This document shows, piece after piece, positions 7,079 to 15,360 of a stretch of DNA of 40,953 bases. Under the pieces are notes generated by a model that made no database searches, was not told where the DNA came from, and was given only the letters and a program-made list of their open reading frames with translations. Source of the DNA: Candidatus Methylomirabilota bacterium (GTDB lineage Bacteria; Methylomirabilota; Methylomirabilia; Methylomirabilales; Methylomirabilaceae); contig JACQQF010000024.1 in NCBI GenBank assembly GCA_016207095.1, forward strand, positions 1 to 40,953. The letters are read 5' to 3'. Within the stretch, counting starts at the first letter, position 1. Every line of letters begins with the position of its first letter. Position numbers and translations under genes: made by a program.

Positions 7079-8368
7079 ATGGGTTTCAACCTGACATCGG
7101 AGCAGTTCTGGAGTGAGTCGGCTCTGGATCAAGAGCTGCGCCGGGTCTTCGATATCTGTAACGGCTGCCGGCGGTGCTATCCACTTTGCCCTTCGTTCAA
7201 CACGCTCTTTCGTCGCCTCGATGATGAACGGGTGGACGGCGAGGCCGACAAGCTTGGGGCGAGGGATCTGCGGGTGGTGGGAAACGAATGTTACCAGTGT
7301 AAGCTATGCTATAACCACTGTCCCTATACGCCTCCCCACCGTTGGGCCATCGATTTCCCCCGCCTGATGCTCAGGCAGAAGGTCGTTCAGGCCAGACGGG
7401 AAGGCGTCTCCCTCCAAGACAGATTTCTGGGGCGGACCGATCTGATCGGGCGACTGGCCGCGCTGTCTGCTCCGTTGTTTAACCTGTTGAACCGAGCGCG
7501 ATGGAGCCGCCGCTTCATGGAAGCGACCCTTGGGATTCACCGAGAGTGGCCGCTCCCCGAGTACGCCTCCGAGCCGTTCGATCGATGGTTCCGCCGGGAA
7601 GGTGCGCGGGCAGGTGTGATCAACGGCCCTCCGCAGGGAAAGGTCGTCCTCTACCCGACCTGTTCAATCAACTATACCGACGTAGCCGTGGGTCAGGCCG
7701 CCGTCCGGGTACTGGTGAAGAACCGGATCGAGGTCGCGGTGGAGTACCCGCGCTGCTGTGGCATGCCGGCCTTGGACGGAGGCGACCTGAAGGCAGCCCT
7801 AGAGGCGGCCCGGGCCAATGTCCGGGTCCTGAGCGAGCGGATCAAGGCCGGGTTCGATGTCGTCGTGCCGGGACCGACCTGCAGCTATGTGTTCAAGCAG
7901 GAGTATCCGGCCCTATTGGAGGATGAGGCCAGCCGGCAGGTGTCAGCTCACACCTTCGATCTCAGCGAGTATCTGATGCGGCTGCATGGCGAGGGGAGGT
8001 TGAGCACGGAGTTCCGCAGCAAGCCGGGGACTATTGCGTATCAGCTCTCGTGTCACCTGAAAGCCCAGAACATCGGTTTCAAGTCGAGAGATCTGATGGA
8101 GCTCACCGGGGCGAAGGTCGGGCTAATCGAGAAGTGCTCGGCGGTGGACGGGACCTGGGGCATGAAGGCCCAATACCATGAGCTGTCGCTGAAGTGGGCA
8201 AAGCCGCTGCTGGACTCCGTGCAGGCAGCGAAGCCCGATCTCGTTGCCACAGACTGTCCCCTGTCCGCCCTCCGCATATTTCAGGGGACCGGCAGACGTG
8301 CGGTCCACCCCGTGCAGGTGTTGCATGAGGCCTACGGGTTGGGTAGGGCAGGGGCCGGGCGGGAGTGA
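7079..8368 (+). CDS. HdrD/GlpC-type Fe-S oxidoreductase
   Basis: 429 aa. The N-terminus binds two [4Fe-4S] clusters: C27/C30/C33/C37 (ICNGCRRCYPLC) and C71/C74/C77/C81 (CYQCKLCYNHC). The C-terminal half has CCG-domain features (RCCGMPALDGGDLKAA; PTCSYVFKQEYP; SCHLKAQNIG; ATDCPLSALRI). This is the arrangement of GlpC, HdrD and related Fe-S subunits that pass electrons between quinone- or thiol-linked partners. The order rubrerythrin, this protein, DUF3501 recurs in many bacteria, so it is probably the reductase supplying electrons to the rubredoxin-less rubrerythrin. Ribosome site AGGGA precedes the ATG. Confidence 0.85.
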   Translation: MGFNLTSEQFWSESALDQELRRVFDICNGCRRCYPLCPSFNTLFRRLDDERVDGEADKLGARDLRVVGNECYQCKLCYNHCPYTPPHRWAIDFPRLMLRQKVVQARREGVSLQDRFLGRTDLIGRLAALSAPLFNLLNRARWSRRFMEATLGIHREWPLPEYASEPFDRWFRREGARAGVINGPPQGKVVLYPTCSINYTDVAVGQAAVRVLVKNRIEVAVEYPRCCGMPALDGGDLKAALEAARANVRVLSERIKAGFDVVVPGPTCSYVFKQEYPALLEDEASRQVSAHTFDLSEYLMRLHGEGRLSTEFRSKPGTIAYQLSCHLKAQNIGFKSRDLMELTGAKVGLIEKCSAVDGTWGMKAQYHELSLKWAKPLLDSVQAAKPDLVATDCPLSALRIFQGTGRRAVHPVQVLHEAYGLGRAGAGRE

Positions 8369-8410
8369 AAACAGTTCATAGTTCGTCGTTCAGAGTAGTG
8401 GGGTGGGGTG

Positions 8411-8995
8411 ATGCAAAAGATTCTAAGAGATGATGTGCGGGATCTGGTCCAGTACGAAAAGGTGCGGGATGAGATGCGCCAACGGTTGATCGGCTTAAAA
8501 CGCTGGCGTCGTGTGTCGGTGGGTGACCGTCTCATGTTCCTGTTCGAAAACCGCGATACCGTCCTCTTTCAAATTCAGGAGATGATCCGCACGGAGCGGA
8601 TGGTGAAGGAGGAGAAGATCCTCGAAGAGATCGAGACCTACAACGACCTGATGCCTGGAGAGCGCGAGTTGAGCGCCACTATGTTTATCGAGGTCGATGA
8701 TCCGGGGCGGATCCGGGAGGTGCTGGATAGTCTGAAGGGGATCGATCGGGGCTCCACGGTCGCCCTTGAGATCGGGGGGCGGTTCCAGGTCCTGGGGATC
8801 TTCGAAGGCGGTCGAAGCAATGAGGAGAAGATCAGCGCGGTTCATTTCGTGAAGTTCCCCTTCTCAGATTCCGCGCGTGACGCCTTCCTCGATTGGCGGG
8901 AGCCGATCGAACTGGTTGTTGATCATCCCGGCTACAAGAGGCAGACGACGATTGACGGAGACACACGACGGAGCCTGATGGCCGATTTCATCTGA
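8411..8995 (+). CDS. DUF3501 family protein
   Basis: 194 aa. The ATG at 8411 follows an in-frame GTG at 8408; the G-rich leader GGGGTGGGGTG is the only possible ribosome site, so the exact start is uncertain by one codon. The sequence (YEKVRDEMRQRLIGLKRWRR; GDRLMFLFENRDTVLFQIQE; MFIEVDDPGRIREVLDSL) matches DUF3501. No catalytic residues are known. Its fixed company with rubrerythrin and the Fe-S protein suggests an accessory role in peroxide reduction. It is soluble: no signal or membrane segment. Confidence 0.8.
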   Translation: MQKILRDDVRDLVQYEKVRDEMRQRLIGLKRWRRVSVGDRLMFLFENRDTVLFQIQEMIRTERMVKEEKILEEIETYNDLMPGERELSATMFIEVDDPGRIREVLDSLKGIDRGSTVALEIGGRFQVLGIFEGGRSNEEKISAVHFVKFPFSDSARDAFLDWREPIELVVDHPGYKRQTTIDGDTRRSLMADFI

Positions 8996-9152
8996 GAGCC
9001 GACCGACGACGTGCGCGTTCTACGGCGCGGGAACTCCAGAACGATCTTTCAGTGTCGCTGAGGAAGGCCCGATGTCGAGCGGCTCCGCGCTACAAGGTCA
9101 CATGGAGCGGGCTCTTTCGGTAAGGAATCTTTTTCATATCGCCTTTTTGACC

Positions 9153-9181
9153 TTGACAGGTATAGGGCGCTATACTATAAA
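9153..9181 (+). promoter_or_regulatory. Sigma70 promoter of the bc-complex operon
   Basis: TTGACA (9153-9158), 17-bp spacer, TATAAA (9176-9181). Start near 9188, about 48 bp before the Rieske ATG. The stretch 8996-9152 before it holds no other recognisable feature. Confidence 0.7.
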
Positions 9182-9235
9182 GCTGAACGTTGGATCGTTG
9201 CAGAGAAAACCTGACGTCACTCGCAGAGGGGCACG

Positions 9236-9796
9236 ATGGCCGATGAGTTGATTGCCAAGAGCGGTGAGACGGAGCATTCGATCGTCAAGGCCGAGGAGGG
9301 CGAGGCGACCATCTGGTCTCGGCGAGATTTCTTCTCGTTGGCCGGGTGGGGAGGGATACTGGCGGCCCTTGCCGCCGGCGGATTGGCGTTCGGGCGCTTC
9401 ATGTTCCCCAGGGTGCTCTTCGAGCCGTTGCCCACCTTCAAGGCGGGTTTGCCGGAAGAGTATCCGGTTGGAACGGTCAGCGAACGTTGGAAGCAGGAGC
9501 AGCGCGTCTGGCTCGTGCACGAGCCAGACGGATTTTATGCCATCCTCGCTGTATGTACGCACCTCGGATGCACGCCGAACTGGTTGAACGCAGAGAACAA
9601 ATTCAAGTGTCCCTGCCACGGGAGCGGTTTCCGGAGAACCGGGATCAATTTCGAGGGTCCGGCGCCACGGCCACTCGAGCGGGTCAAGATCGCCCTGGCC
9701 GATGACGGGCAGCTTGTGATCGACAAGAGCGTCCTGTTCCGTTACGAGAATGGGGATTGGACTAAGCCAGAGGCGTTTCTCAAGCTGAAGGCGTAA
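9236..9796 (+). CDS. Rieske iron-sulfur protein of the bc complex
   Basis: 186 aa. A Tat-type signal (SRRDFFS, residues 28-34) precedes one hydrophobic segment that anchors the protein while the domain is exported folded. The [2Fe-2S] motifs are CTHLGC (107-112) and CPCHGS (125-130). It takes one electron from quinol at the outer face and hands it to cytochrome c. It is the first gene after the sigma70 promoter and lies 22 bp before the cytochrome b gene, so it opens the operon Rieske, cytochrome b6-like, subunit IV-like, octaheme cytochrome. Confidence 0.95.
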   Translation: MADELIAKSGETEHSIVKAEEGEATIWSRRDFFSLAGWGGILAALAAGGLAFGRFMFPRVLFEPLPTFKAGLPEEYPVGTVSERWKQEQRVWLVHEPDGFYAILAVCTHLGCTPNWLNAENKFKCPCHGSGFRRTGINFEGPAPRPLERVKIALADDGQLVIDKSVLFRYENGDWTKPEAFLKLKA

Positions 9797-9818
9797 CGCG
9801 AAAGGGGCAGACTCGGAG

Positions 9819-10589
9819 ATGGCTCGCCTGAAAGAGCTCAAGCAGAAGGTCGTGGAATCGCAGTTGTGGCGGTCGATGTTCCGTCACGATTATCTGGACA
9901 CCCCTCGTAACCGGGTGCTCCAGATCATGGCCAACGTCTGGCTTCACCTTCACCCACCCAAGATCCGGCGCCACGCCATCAAGATCCGCTTCACCTGGTG
10001 CATGGGGGGCATCACCTTTTTGATGTTTCTAAGCACCGTCATCACGGGCGTGATCCTGATGTTCTATTACCGCCCGGTGGCCGAGTATGCCTTTGCCGAT
10101 ATGAAGTACCTGGAATTCGATGTCCCGTTCGGTATGATCGTCCGCAACATGCATCGATGGGCCGCGCATGGCATGGTGATTACCGTGTGGCTTCATATGT
10201 TTCGTGTCTTTATGACGGGCTCGTATAAGCCCCCGAGGGAGTTTAATTGGGTTGTTGGGGTGATCTTGCTGACCATCACGCTGCTGTTGAGTTTTACCGG
10301 CTACCTCCTGCCATGGGACCAGCTCTCCATCTGGGCCGTGACGGTCGGCACGAATATGGCCCGAGCCACCCCGCTCCTGGGGAGCGAAGGACCCTTTGCT
10401 CAGGTGGTCGGGGTCACCCCTCGTTACGATGCCAGGGCCTTCCTTCTGGGAGGGACGCTCGTCGGACCTCCCACCCTTCTCAGGTTCTACGTCCTTCACT
10501 GCATTTTCCTTCCCATCCTGGCCAGCCTCCTGATGATCGTCCATTTCTGGAGGATCAGGAAAGACGGGGGGATCTCGGGCCCCATGTAG
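9819..10589 (+). CDS. Cytochrome b6-like subunit with predicted heme ci cysteine
   Basis: 256 aa, the length of the N-terminal half of a split cytochrome b. Heme ligands are H112/H126 and H227/H242; the second pair is one residue wider apart than in mitochondrial cytochrome b, as in b6. C61 in [13 protein letters not shown] sits where b6 has the Cys that binds the extra heme ci (YCLGGIT). Other b6-like marks are [20 protein letters not shown] and [18 protein letters not shown]. It forms the quinol-oxidising core in the cytoplasmic membrane. Its partner is the subunit IV-like gene 92 bp downstream. Heme ci is a prediction from one aligned residue. Confidence 0.92.
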   Translation: MARLKELKQKVVESQLWRSMFRHDYLDTPRNRVLQIMANVWLHLHPPKIRRHAIKIRFTWCMGGITFLMFLSTVITGVILMFYYRPVAEYAFADMKYLEFDVPFGMIVRNMHRWAAHGMVITVWLHMFRVFMTGSYKPPREFNWVVGVILLTITLLLSFTGYLLPWDQLSIWAVTVGTNMARATPLLGSEGPFAQVVGVTPRYDARAFLLGGTLVGPPTLLRFYVLHCIFLPILASLLMIVHFWRIRKDGGISGPM

Positions 10590-10681
10590 GTGCGCCCCGG
10601 GCGAACCAAGAAGGCGGTGCTTTGCGCGGGGAGGTCTCCCTGAGATGAGGCGTGTGTGCGTGAAAGGGCTAAGCGATCGCA

Positions 10682-11494
10682 ATGGCTGAGGCAAAAGAGG
10701 GCCCGGGAGCGGCCAAGCGGATGACTCAACCGGCCGCAGCCACCAAGCCGGCGGTCGCTGACCGGGTCCATGTTTGGCCCTATCTCGTCCGCAGTGAATT
10801 CATCTGCACCATCATCGTGGGGGTGATCCTGACCGTTTGGTCGATCACGATCGATGCGCCCCTCGAAGAGCCGGCCAATCCCACACAAACCCCGAACCCC
10901 AGTAAGGCCCCCTGGTATTTCCTCGGCCTTCAGGAGATGCTGGTCTATTTCGATCCATGGTTTGCCGGGGTGGTCCTGCCTAGCCTGATCATCGTGGGAC
11001 TGATGGTCATCCCGTACATCGATATCAACCCGAAGGGGAACGGCTACTACACCTTTAAGGAACGGCCATTCGCCATCGCCACCTTTCTCTTTGGCTTCAT
11101 TTTCCTCTGGGTGTCGTTGATCATCACCGGCGTGTTCTTCCGCGGCCCCGGCTGGAATCTGTTCTGGCCATGGGAGACCTGGGACCCCCATATGGTCATT
11201 GCGTTGGTGAACGTCGATCTCCCCGCCTGGGGGCCGTTCAAGTGGTTGGGGAACCCCAAGATCTTCGGTGCCGAGGTCATCGGTCTCGTACTGATTGTGC
11301 TCTACTTGAGCACGGCGGTCATCTTCTATTACTGGAAGCGGGACACGAACGAGACCATTCGTCAGTTGGGCCCGGTGCGTTACGGGATCATTGCCGTGCT
11401 CTTCCTGACGATGATGGGTCTTCCTCTCAAGATCCTCCTCCGCTTGGCCTTTAATATCAAGTATGTCTGGGTCACGCCATGGTTCAATATCTGA
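10682..11494 (+). CDS. Cytochrome b subunit IV-like (C-terminal half)
   Basis: 270 aa. An Ala/Pro-rich leader precedes several membrane helices. PNPSKAPWYFLGLQEMLVYF corresponds to the quinol-site region where bc complexes carry PEWY; here the catalytic Glu position reads Ala-Pro-Trp-Tyr, with a Glu only six residues later. This PWYFLGLQE form occurs in bc complexes of several deep bacterial lineages. The protein is longer than plant subunit IV (about 160 aa) and carries additional C-terminal helices. It is followed directly by the octaheme cytochrome gene. The call is based on the quinol-site wording and the position after the b6-like gene. Confidence 0.85.
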   Translation: MAEAKEGPGAAKRMTQPAAATKPAVADRVHVWPYLVRSEFICTIIVGVILTVWSITIDAPLEEPANPTQTPNPSKAPWYFLGLQEMLVYFDPWFAGVVLPSLIIVGLMVIPYIDINPKGNGYYTFKERPFAIATFLFGFIFLWVSLIITGVFFRGPGWNLFWPWETWDPHMVIALVNVDLPAWGPFKWLGNPKIFGAEVIGLVLIVLYLSTAVIFYYWKRDTNETIRQLGPVRYGIIAVLFLTMMGLPLKILLRLAFNIKYVWVTPWFNI

Positions 11495-11516
11495 CACTCT
11501 CAGCAGAGGTGGTTCG

Positions 11517-14243
11517 GTGCGGTGGTGGGGGCGACAGCGCGGCACGAAGATAGCCGAAGAACAGTCTCTGCGGATTGTGTTCTTCGTCTCCAGCATGATG
11601 TTTGTCGTGGTCACCGGCTGGGCGGTCTGGGACGAAGAAGCAACACGTCGTCCCTGGAAAGAGTACCAGGCCGAGTTCAATCGCCTGGAGTATGAGCAGG
11701 TCTCGCAGGAACTGGCCGCGGAGAGGTCCAAGCTCGACAGCCCTGAGGCTCGAGCCGCCCGCGCGAAACTCCAGGGGGATGTACAGGCGGCGCAGGCGCG
11801 CTTGGCCGGACCCGAATACGCCAAGGCGCAGAAGCTCCTCGCAGCACGGCAAGCCGAGTACGCCGACGTGAGCATGAGGGGCCAATTTATTAAGAGCGAG
11901 CTGGACGAGGCATTGTACTGGGTGGAGCACGCGATCTATGAGAAGAAAGATACACAGGGACCCAAGGCCAGGGTAGTCAATCTAGAGAAGCAGTTGCATG
12001 AGATTATGCCAAAGGTGGAGGCGCTCGGCGCAAAGGAGGTTCAAGCTCAGGCGGAGGTGAAGCGGTTTCAGGCCGACGTTGAGAAGATCCAGGTCAAGAT
12101 CGGCGAACTGGTCGCCCCGGTCACCGCCTTAGAGCGGCGGCTGGCCTCGATCAAGGGCCGCTCCGCTGAGGTGAAACAGGTTGTGGTGGAGGGCCTGGCG
12201 ATCAACGAGTTCAAGGAGCCGATCCTGACCGTTGACCGGTGCACCACCTGCCATCTTGGGATCGATCGGGCTGGATTCGAGCAGATGAAGCAGCCGTTCC
12301 GCACGCATCCGCACCGGGAGGTGCTGTTCGGCAAGCATCCCATCACTCGTTTCGGCTGCGTATCGTGCCATCAGGGGCAGGGCCCAGCACTAGAGGTTGA
12401 TTCCGCACATGGTGAGGTGAAGCACTGGGAGCGTCCGTTGCTCCGGGGTAGCTCCGTCCAGGTCTCCTGTCGCCCATGCCATGTCGAGGAGAAGGAGCTC
12501 CCGCTGGCGCCCGTCTATTCGCAGGGCAGGCAGATGGTGGAAGAACTTGGCTGCTTTGGCTGCCACAACCTGCCGGGATTCGAGAAGGCCCAAAAGGTGG
12601 GGCCGGACCTCACCCGGATCGCGAGCAAGGTCGATCCGAGTTGGTTATTTCGCTGGATCAAAGACCCGAGGGGGTACCTGCCGAAAACGAAGATGCCCAA
12701 TTTCGGGCTTTCCGATGAGGACACCTTGAACGTCGAATCCTATCTGCTGAGCGCATCTCAGCCGATGCCGGAATTGCGGGGCGCGTTCAAGGCCGGCGGG
12801 TCCGTCGAGCGCGGAAGAGAGATCGTCAACAAGATCGGCTGCCTCGGCTGCCACCGGATCGCCGGCATCGAACCGAAGGGGCAGCCTTCGGAGGCTGCGT
12901 CCGCTGTGTCAGCGCGCAACTCTGGCGCAAACGCATCGGAGAGCGAGAAGAGGACAGCCGCCGTGATGGTGAACGGAGAGCAGGCCTCACAACCCGTGAG
13001 GGCGAGGCTGACGGCGCCGCCGCCGGCGCCGGAGAATCAGGACTTCGCGCCCGACCTCTCGAAGATTGCCAGCAAGGTAAATGCAGACTGGCTCTTCTCC
13101 TGGGTGAAGAATCCAAAGCACTTCCGGCCGACGACGCGAATGCCCAGCCTGCGCCTCTCTGACGACGAGGCCAGGGCCGTGACGGCCTTCCTGATGACGC
13201 TGGGGCAAAGGCGGCCGATCGCGGGCCTGGATCAGGAGTTGAAAAAAACCGAGCGGATCGCGGCGGGGGAGCGTCTCATCAGAAAGCGTGGCTGCTTCGG
13301 ATGTCACGACATCAAGGGGTTTGAGACGGCCGAGAAGATCGCGCCGGATCTCAGCAACTATGGCCACAAGCGGCTGCTTGAGCTGTTTTTCGGCGAGGCG
13401 GTCCAGGTCAAACAGACCTGGGAGGACTTCACCTTCTGGAAACTGAAAAATCCGCAGATCTATGCCACCGAGCGTGTTGAGCAGTTGATGCCGAATTTCG
13501 GCTTCACCGATGAACAGGCCAAGACGCTACGCGTCTTCCTGAAGAGCATGAGCACCCAGCGACCTCAGGCCCAGTTCGAGCGGAAGCTTTCTGACGAGGA
13601 GCTTGCCATCCAGAATGGAAGGGGCCTTGTGAAGCGCTATAACTGCAACGGCTGTCACGTCATCGAGGGTCAGGGCGGCGCGATTGCCGCCTTCTACCCC
13701 GACAAGACCAAGATCCCGCCGCCCCTCGAAGTTGGAGGGTTGCATGAGGGCGAGAAGGTCCAGGCCACCTGGCTCTACCAATTCCTGGGGCGACCGACGC
13801 CGCTCAGGCCCTGGCTTGAGGTCCGGATGCCGACCTTCGGCCTCGGCATCGAGGACGCCACGACCTTGACGAAGTATTTCGCGGCGATGGGCAAGCAGCG
13901 GGTTCCCTATGAGTACGTCTCGCTGCACGAGCCGCTCGCGGAGAATCTGAGGGCGGGTCGCCTGTTGATGTCGAAGGACTATTTTGACTGCTTCAGTTGC
14001 CACCAGCAGGGCGATAAAAAGCCCGAGGGCCCGCCGGAGGGGTGGGCGCCGGATTTGAGCCTGGCCAAGCGCCGCTTGCGACCGGTCTGGATCGCCAAGT
14101 GGTTGAAGGATCCGCAGAAGATCGAGCCGGGGACGAAGATGCCGAGCTACTATCCGGGCGGTCCGGACGATGTCTTCGGCGGCAAGGAGGACCGGCAGAT
14201 CCGGGCCATCACCGATTACCTGATGCACCTGGGCGAGCGGTGA
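11517..14243 (+). CDS. Membrane-anchored octaheme cytochrome c with coiled coil
   Basis: 908 aa from GTG 11517, which has AGAGG six bases upstream; an ATG at 11463 in the same frame lacks a ribosome site and would overlap the previous gene by 32 bp. Near the N-terminus is one membrane helix (IVFFVSSMMFVVVTGWAVW), then about 170 residues of charged coiled coil, then eight CxxCH sites: CTTCH (residue 242), CVSCH (281), CRPCH, CFGCH, CLGCH, CFGCH, CNGCH and CFSCH (about 824). Several modules end in mono-heme-cytochrome wording such as KTKMPNFGLSDED. Position and absence of any cytochrome c1 or f gene suggest it is the electron acceptor of the Rieske protein and bridge to the oxidase. An Ala/Ser-rich insert interrupts the fifth module. 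Confidence 0.88.
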   Translation: MRWWGRQRGTKIAEEQSLRIVFFVSSMMFVVVTGWAVWDEEATRRPWKEYQAEFNRLEYEQVSQELAAERSKLDSPEARAARAKLQGDVQAAQARLAGPEYAKAQKLLAARQAEYADVSMRGQFIKSELDEALYWVEHAIYEKKDTQGPKARVVNLEKQLHEIMPKVEALGAKEVQAQAEVKRFQADVEKIQVKIGELVAPVTALERRLASIKGRSAEVKQVVVEGLAINEFKEPILTVDRCTTCHLGIDRAGFEQMKQPFRTHPHREVLFGKHPITRFGCVSCHQGQGPALEVDSAHGEVKHWERPLLRGSSVQVSCRPCHVEEKELPLAPVYSQGRQMVEELGCFGCHNLPGFEKAQKVGPDLTRIASKVDPSWLFRWIKDPRGYLPKTKMPNFGLSDEDTLNVESYLLSASQPMPELRGAFKAGGSVERGREIVNKIGCLGCHRIAGIEPKGQPSEAASAVSARNSGANASESEKRTAAVMVNGEQASQPVRARLTAPPPAPENQDFAPDLSKIASKVNADWLFSWVKNPKHFRPTTRMPSLRLSDDEARAVTAFLMTLGQRRPIAGLDQELKKTERIAAGERLIRKRGCFGCHDIKGFETAEKIAPDLSNYGHKRLLELFFGEAVQVKQTWEDFTFWKLKNPQIYATERVEQLMPNFGFTDEQAKTLRVFLKSMSTQRPQAQFERKLSDEELAIQNGRGLVKRYNCNGCHVIEGQGGAIAAFYPDKTKIPPPLEVGGLHEGEKVQATWLYQFLGRPTPLRPWLEVRMPTFGLGIEDATTLTKYFAAMGKQRVPYEYVSLHEPLAENLRAGRLLMSKDYFDCFSCHQQGDKKPEGPPEGWAPDLSLAKRRLRPVWIAKWLKDPQKIEPGTKMPSYYPGGPDDVFGGKEDRQIRAITDYLMHLGER

Positions 14244-14270
14244 CCCGTATCCTCGATTCAGGAAAACGCG

Positions 14271-14276
14271 TATAAT
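14271..14276 (+). promoter_or_regulatory. Possible -10 element for the cupredoxin gene
   Basis: A perfect TATAAT precedes the gene by 40 bp, but no good -35 lies 17 bp upstream. The gene may also be read from the operon promoter. Confidence 0.35.
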
Positions 14277-14316
14277 GTCGTAGGGGAGTAAACTCTCGAA
14301 AGGAGGCGATGCAACC

Positions 14317-15042
14317 ATGGTAACGACACGGGAAATCGCGACAGCAGTGGTGACGGCAAGTCTGATCTTTGGGGCTGCGGCTTTGGCCCAGGCCTACGAC
14401 GGGGGAGAGGTCAAGGATGGAGGGACGATCTCCGGGACGGTGAAGTTCGCCGGGGCGCCACCCGCCAGGAAGACGATCGAGGTGACCAAGGATAAGGAGG
14501 TCTGCGCAAAGGAAAAGCACCTGAGCTTCGATCTCGTTGTCGGTCCGGACAAGGGGATCGAGAATGCGGTCGTCCGTCTGGTTGACGTGAAGAAAGGTAA
14601 GAAGTGGGCGAGCACCAAGGCAGAGTTGGATCAGAAGGGTTGCGTCTACAGGCCGCACGTAACGGTGGTGCCGGCCGGCGGCGAGCTGAACATCCTGAAC
14701 AGCGACGGGATTCTCCATAACATCCACACCTACAGCAAGGCGAACCCCTCGATCAACAAGGCCCAGCCGAAGTTCAAAAAGGTGCTGACCGAGAAGTTTT
14801 CGAAGCCCGAGGTGATCAAGGTAGCCTGCGACGCGCACGCATGGATGGGCGGCTGGATTGTTGCCTCCGAGCACCCATACATTGCGGTCACCGACGCGAA
14901 GGGGGCGTTCTCGCTCAAGGATGTGCCGGCGGGAACGTACAAGGTCGAGATCTGGCAGGAAACGCTTGGCAAGTCGGAGAAGACCGTCACCGTCAAGGCG
15001 AAAGAGGAGACCAAGCTCAACGTCGAACTCGCCAAGAAGTAG
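14317..15042 (+). CDS. Periplasmic cupredoxin-like protein with CarboxypepD-reg domain
   Basis: 241 aa; ATG with AAAGGAGG upstream. A signal peptide ends at ALAQAYD. The middle resembles plastocyanin-like folds, with likely copper ligands in ILHNIHTYS (His) and VACDAHAWMGGW (Cys, His, Met). The C-terminal AVTDAKGAFSLKDVPAGTYK is a carboxypeptidase-regulatory-like beta sandwich. Such two-domain proteins occur beside respiratory complexes and may carry electrons between the octaheme cytochrome and the oxidase. The copper ligands are predicted from the pattern only. It is followed by a palindromic stem and then the coxB promoter. Confidence 0.75.
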   Translation: MVTTREIATAVVTASLIFGAAALAQAYDGGEVKDGGTISGTVKFAGAPPARKTIEVTKDKEVCAKEKHLSFDLVVGPDKGIENAVVRLVDVKKGKKWASTKAELDQKGCVYRPHVTVVPAGGELNILNSDGILHNIHTYSKANPSINKAQPKFKKVLTEKFSKPEVIKVACDAHAWMGGWIVASEHPYIAVTDAKGAFSLKDVPAGTYKVEIWQETLGKSEKTVTVKAKEETKLNVELAKK

Positions 15043-15064
15043 GAGCTCCACGAAGGCGGGGTTC

Positions 15065-15090
15065 ACGGTGAACCGTTCACGGTTCACCGT
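15065..15090. repeat. Palindromic repeat after the cupredoxin gene
   Basis: ACGGTGAACC (15065-15074) pairs perfectly with GGTTCACCGT (15081-15090) over a 6-base loop. It may end transcription of the gene upstream; there is no T-run. The rest of 15043-15360 holds the coxB promoter and leader. Confidence 0.5.
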
Positions 15091-15173
15091 CGACGGATAA
15101 CAGCCCTTTTCTCCAGTCTGGGGGCTGTCAGGGGGAAACCAACTACGGCTCTCAGACGGATCACTTTTGGGGG

Positions 15174-15202
15174 TTGACTTCACCTCACGCCTCGGCTAGA
15201 CT
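15174..15202 (+). promoter_or_regulatory. Sigma70 promoter of the cytochrome oxidase cluster
   Basis: TTGACT (15174-15179), 17-bp spacer, TAGACT (15197-15202). It gives an untranslated leader of about 150 nt before coxB. Confidence 0.6.
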
Positions 15203-15288
15203 CCCTTGGGCTTACGGCAAGAGGAAGTACGGCTGAGACGTGTTGGCGTCCCCTTATCGGCTCTAAGGATCCGCGTCCCGCGAGAACG

Positions 15289-15318
15289 ATGAAGGCCGGC
15301 TAGAGCCGGCCTTTCGTC
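15289..15318 (+). promoter_or_regulatory. Hairpin in the coxB leader (attenuator-like)
   Basis: AAGGCCGGC and GCCGGCCTT form a 9-bp stem with a 4-base loop, followed by TCGTCCTC, in the leader about 45 bases upstream of coxB. It resembles a terminator with a poor T-run, so leader control is possible. I could not match the leader to a known riboswitch. Confidence 0.45.
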
Positions 15319-15360
15319 CTCAAACCGCTATCGCAGGGAAGCAAGAAAGGACAACTCTCC

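Noticed and set aside
10496-11875. 459-codon minus-strand frame across the cytochrome b genes
   Set aside because: Overlaps two well-supported respiratory genes on the other strand; its protein is rich in Asp, His and Arg, as for a shadow frame.
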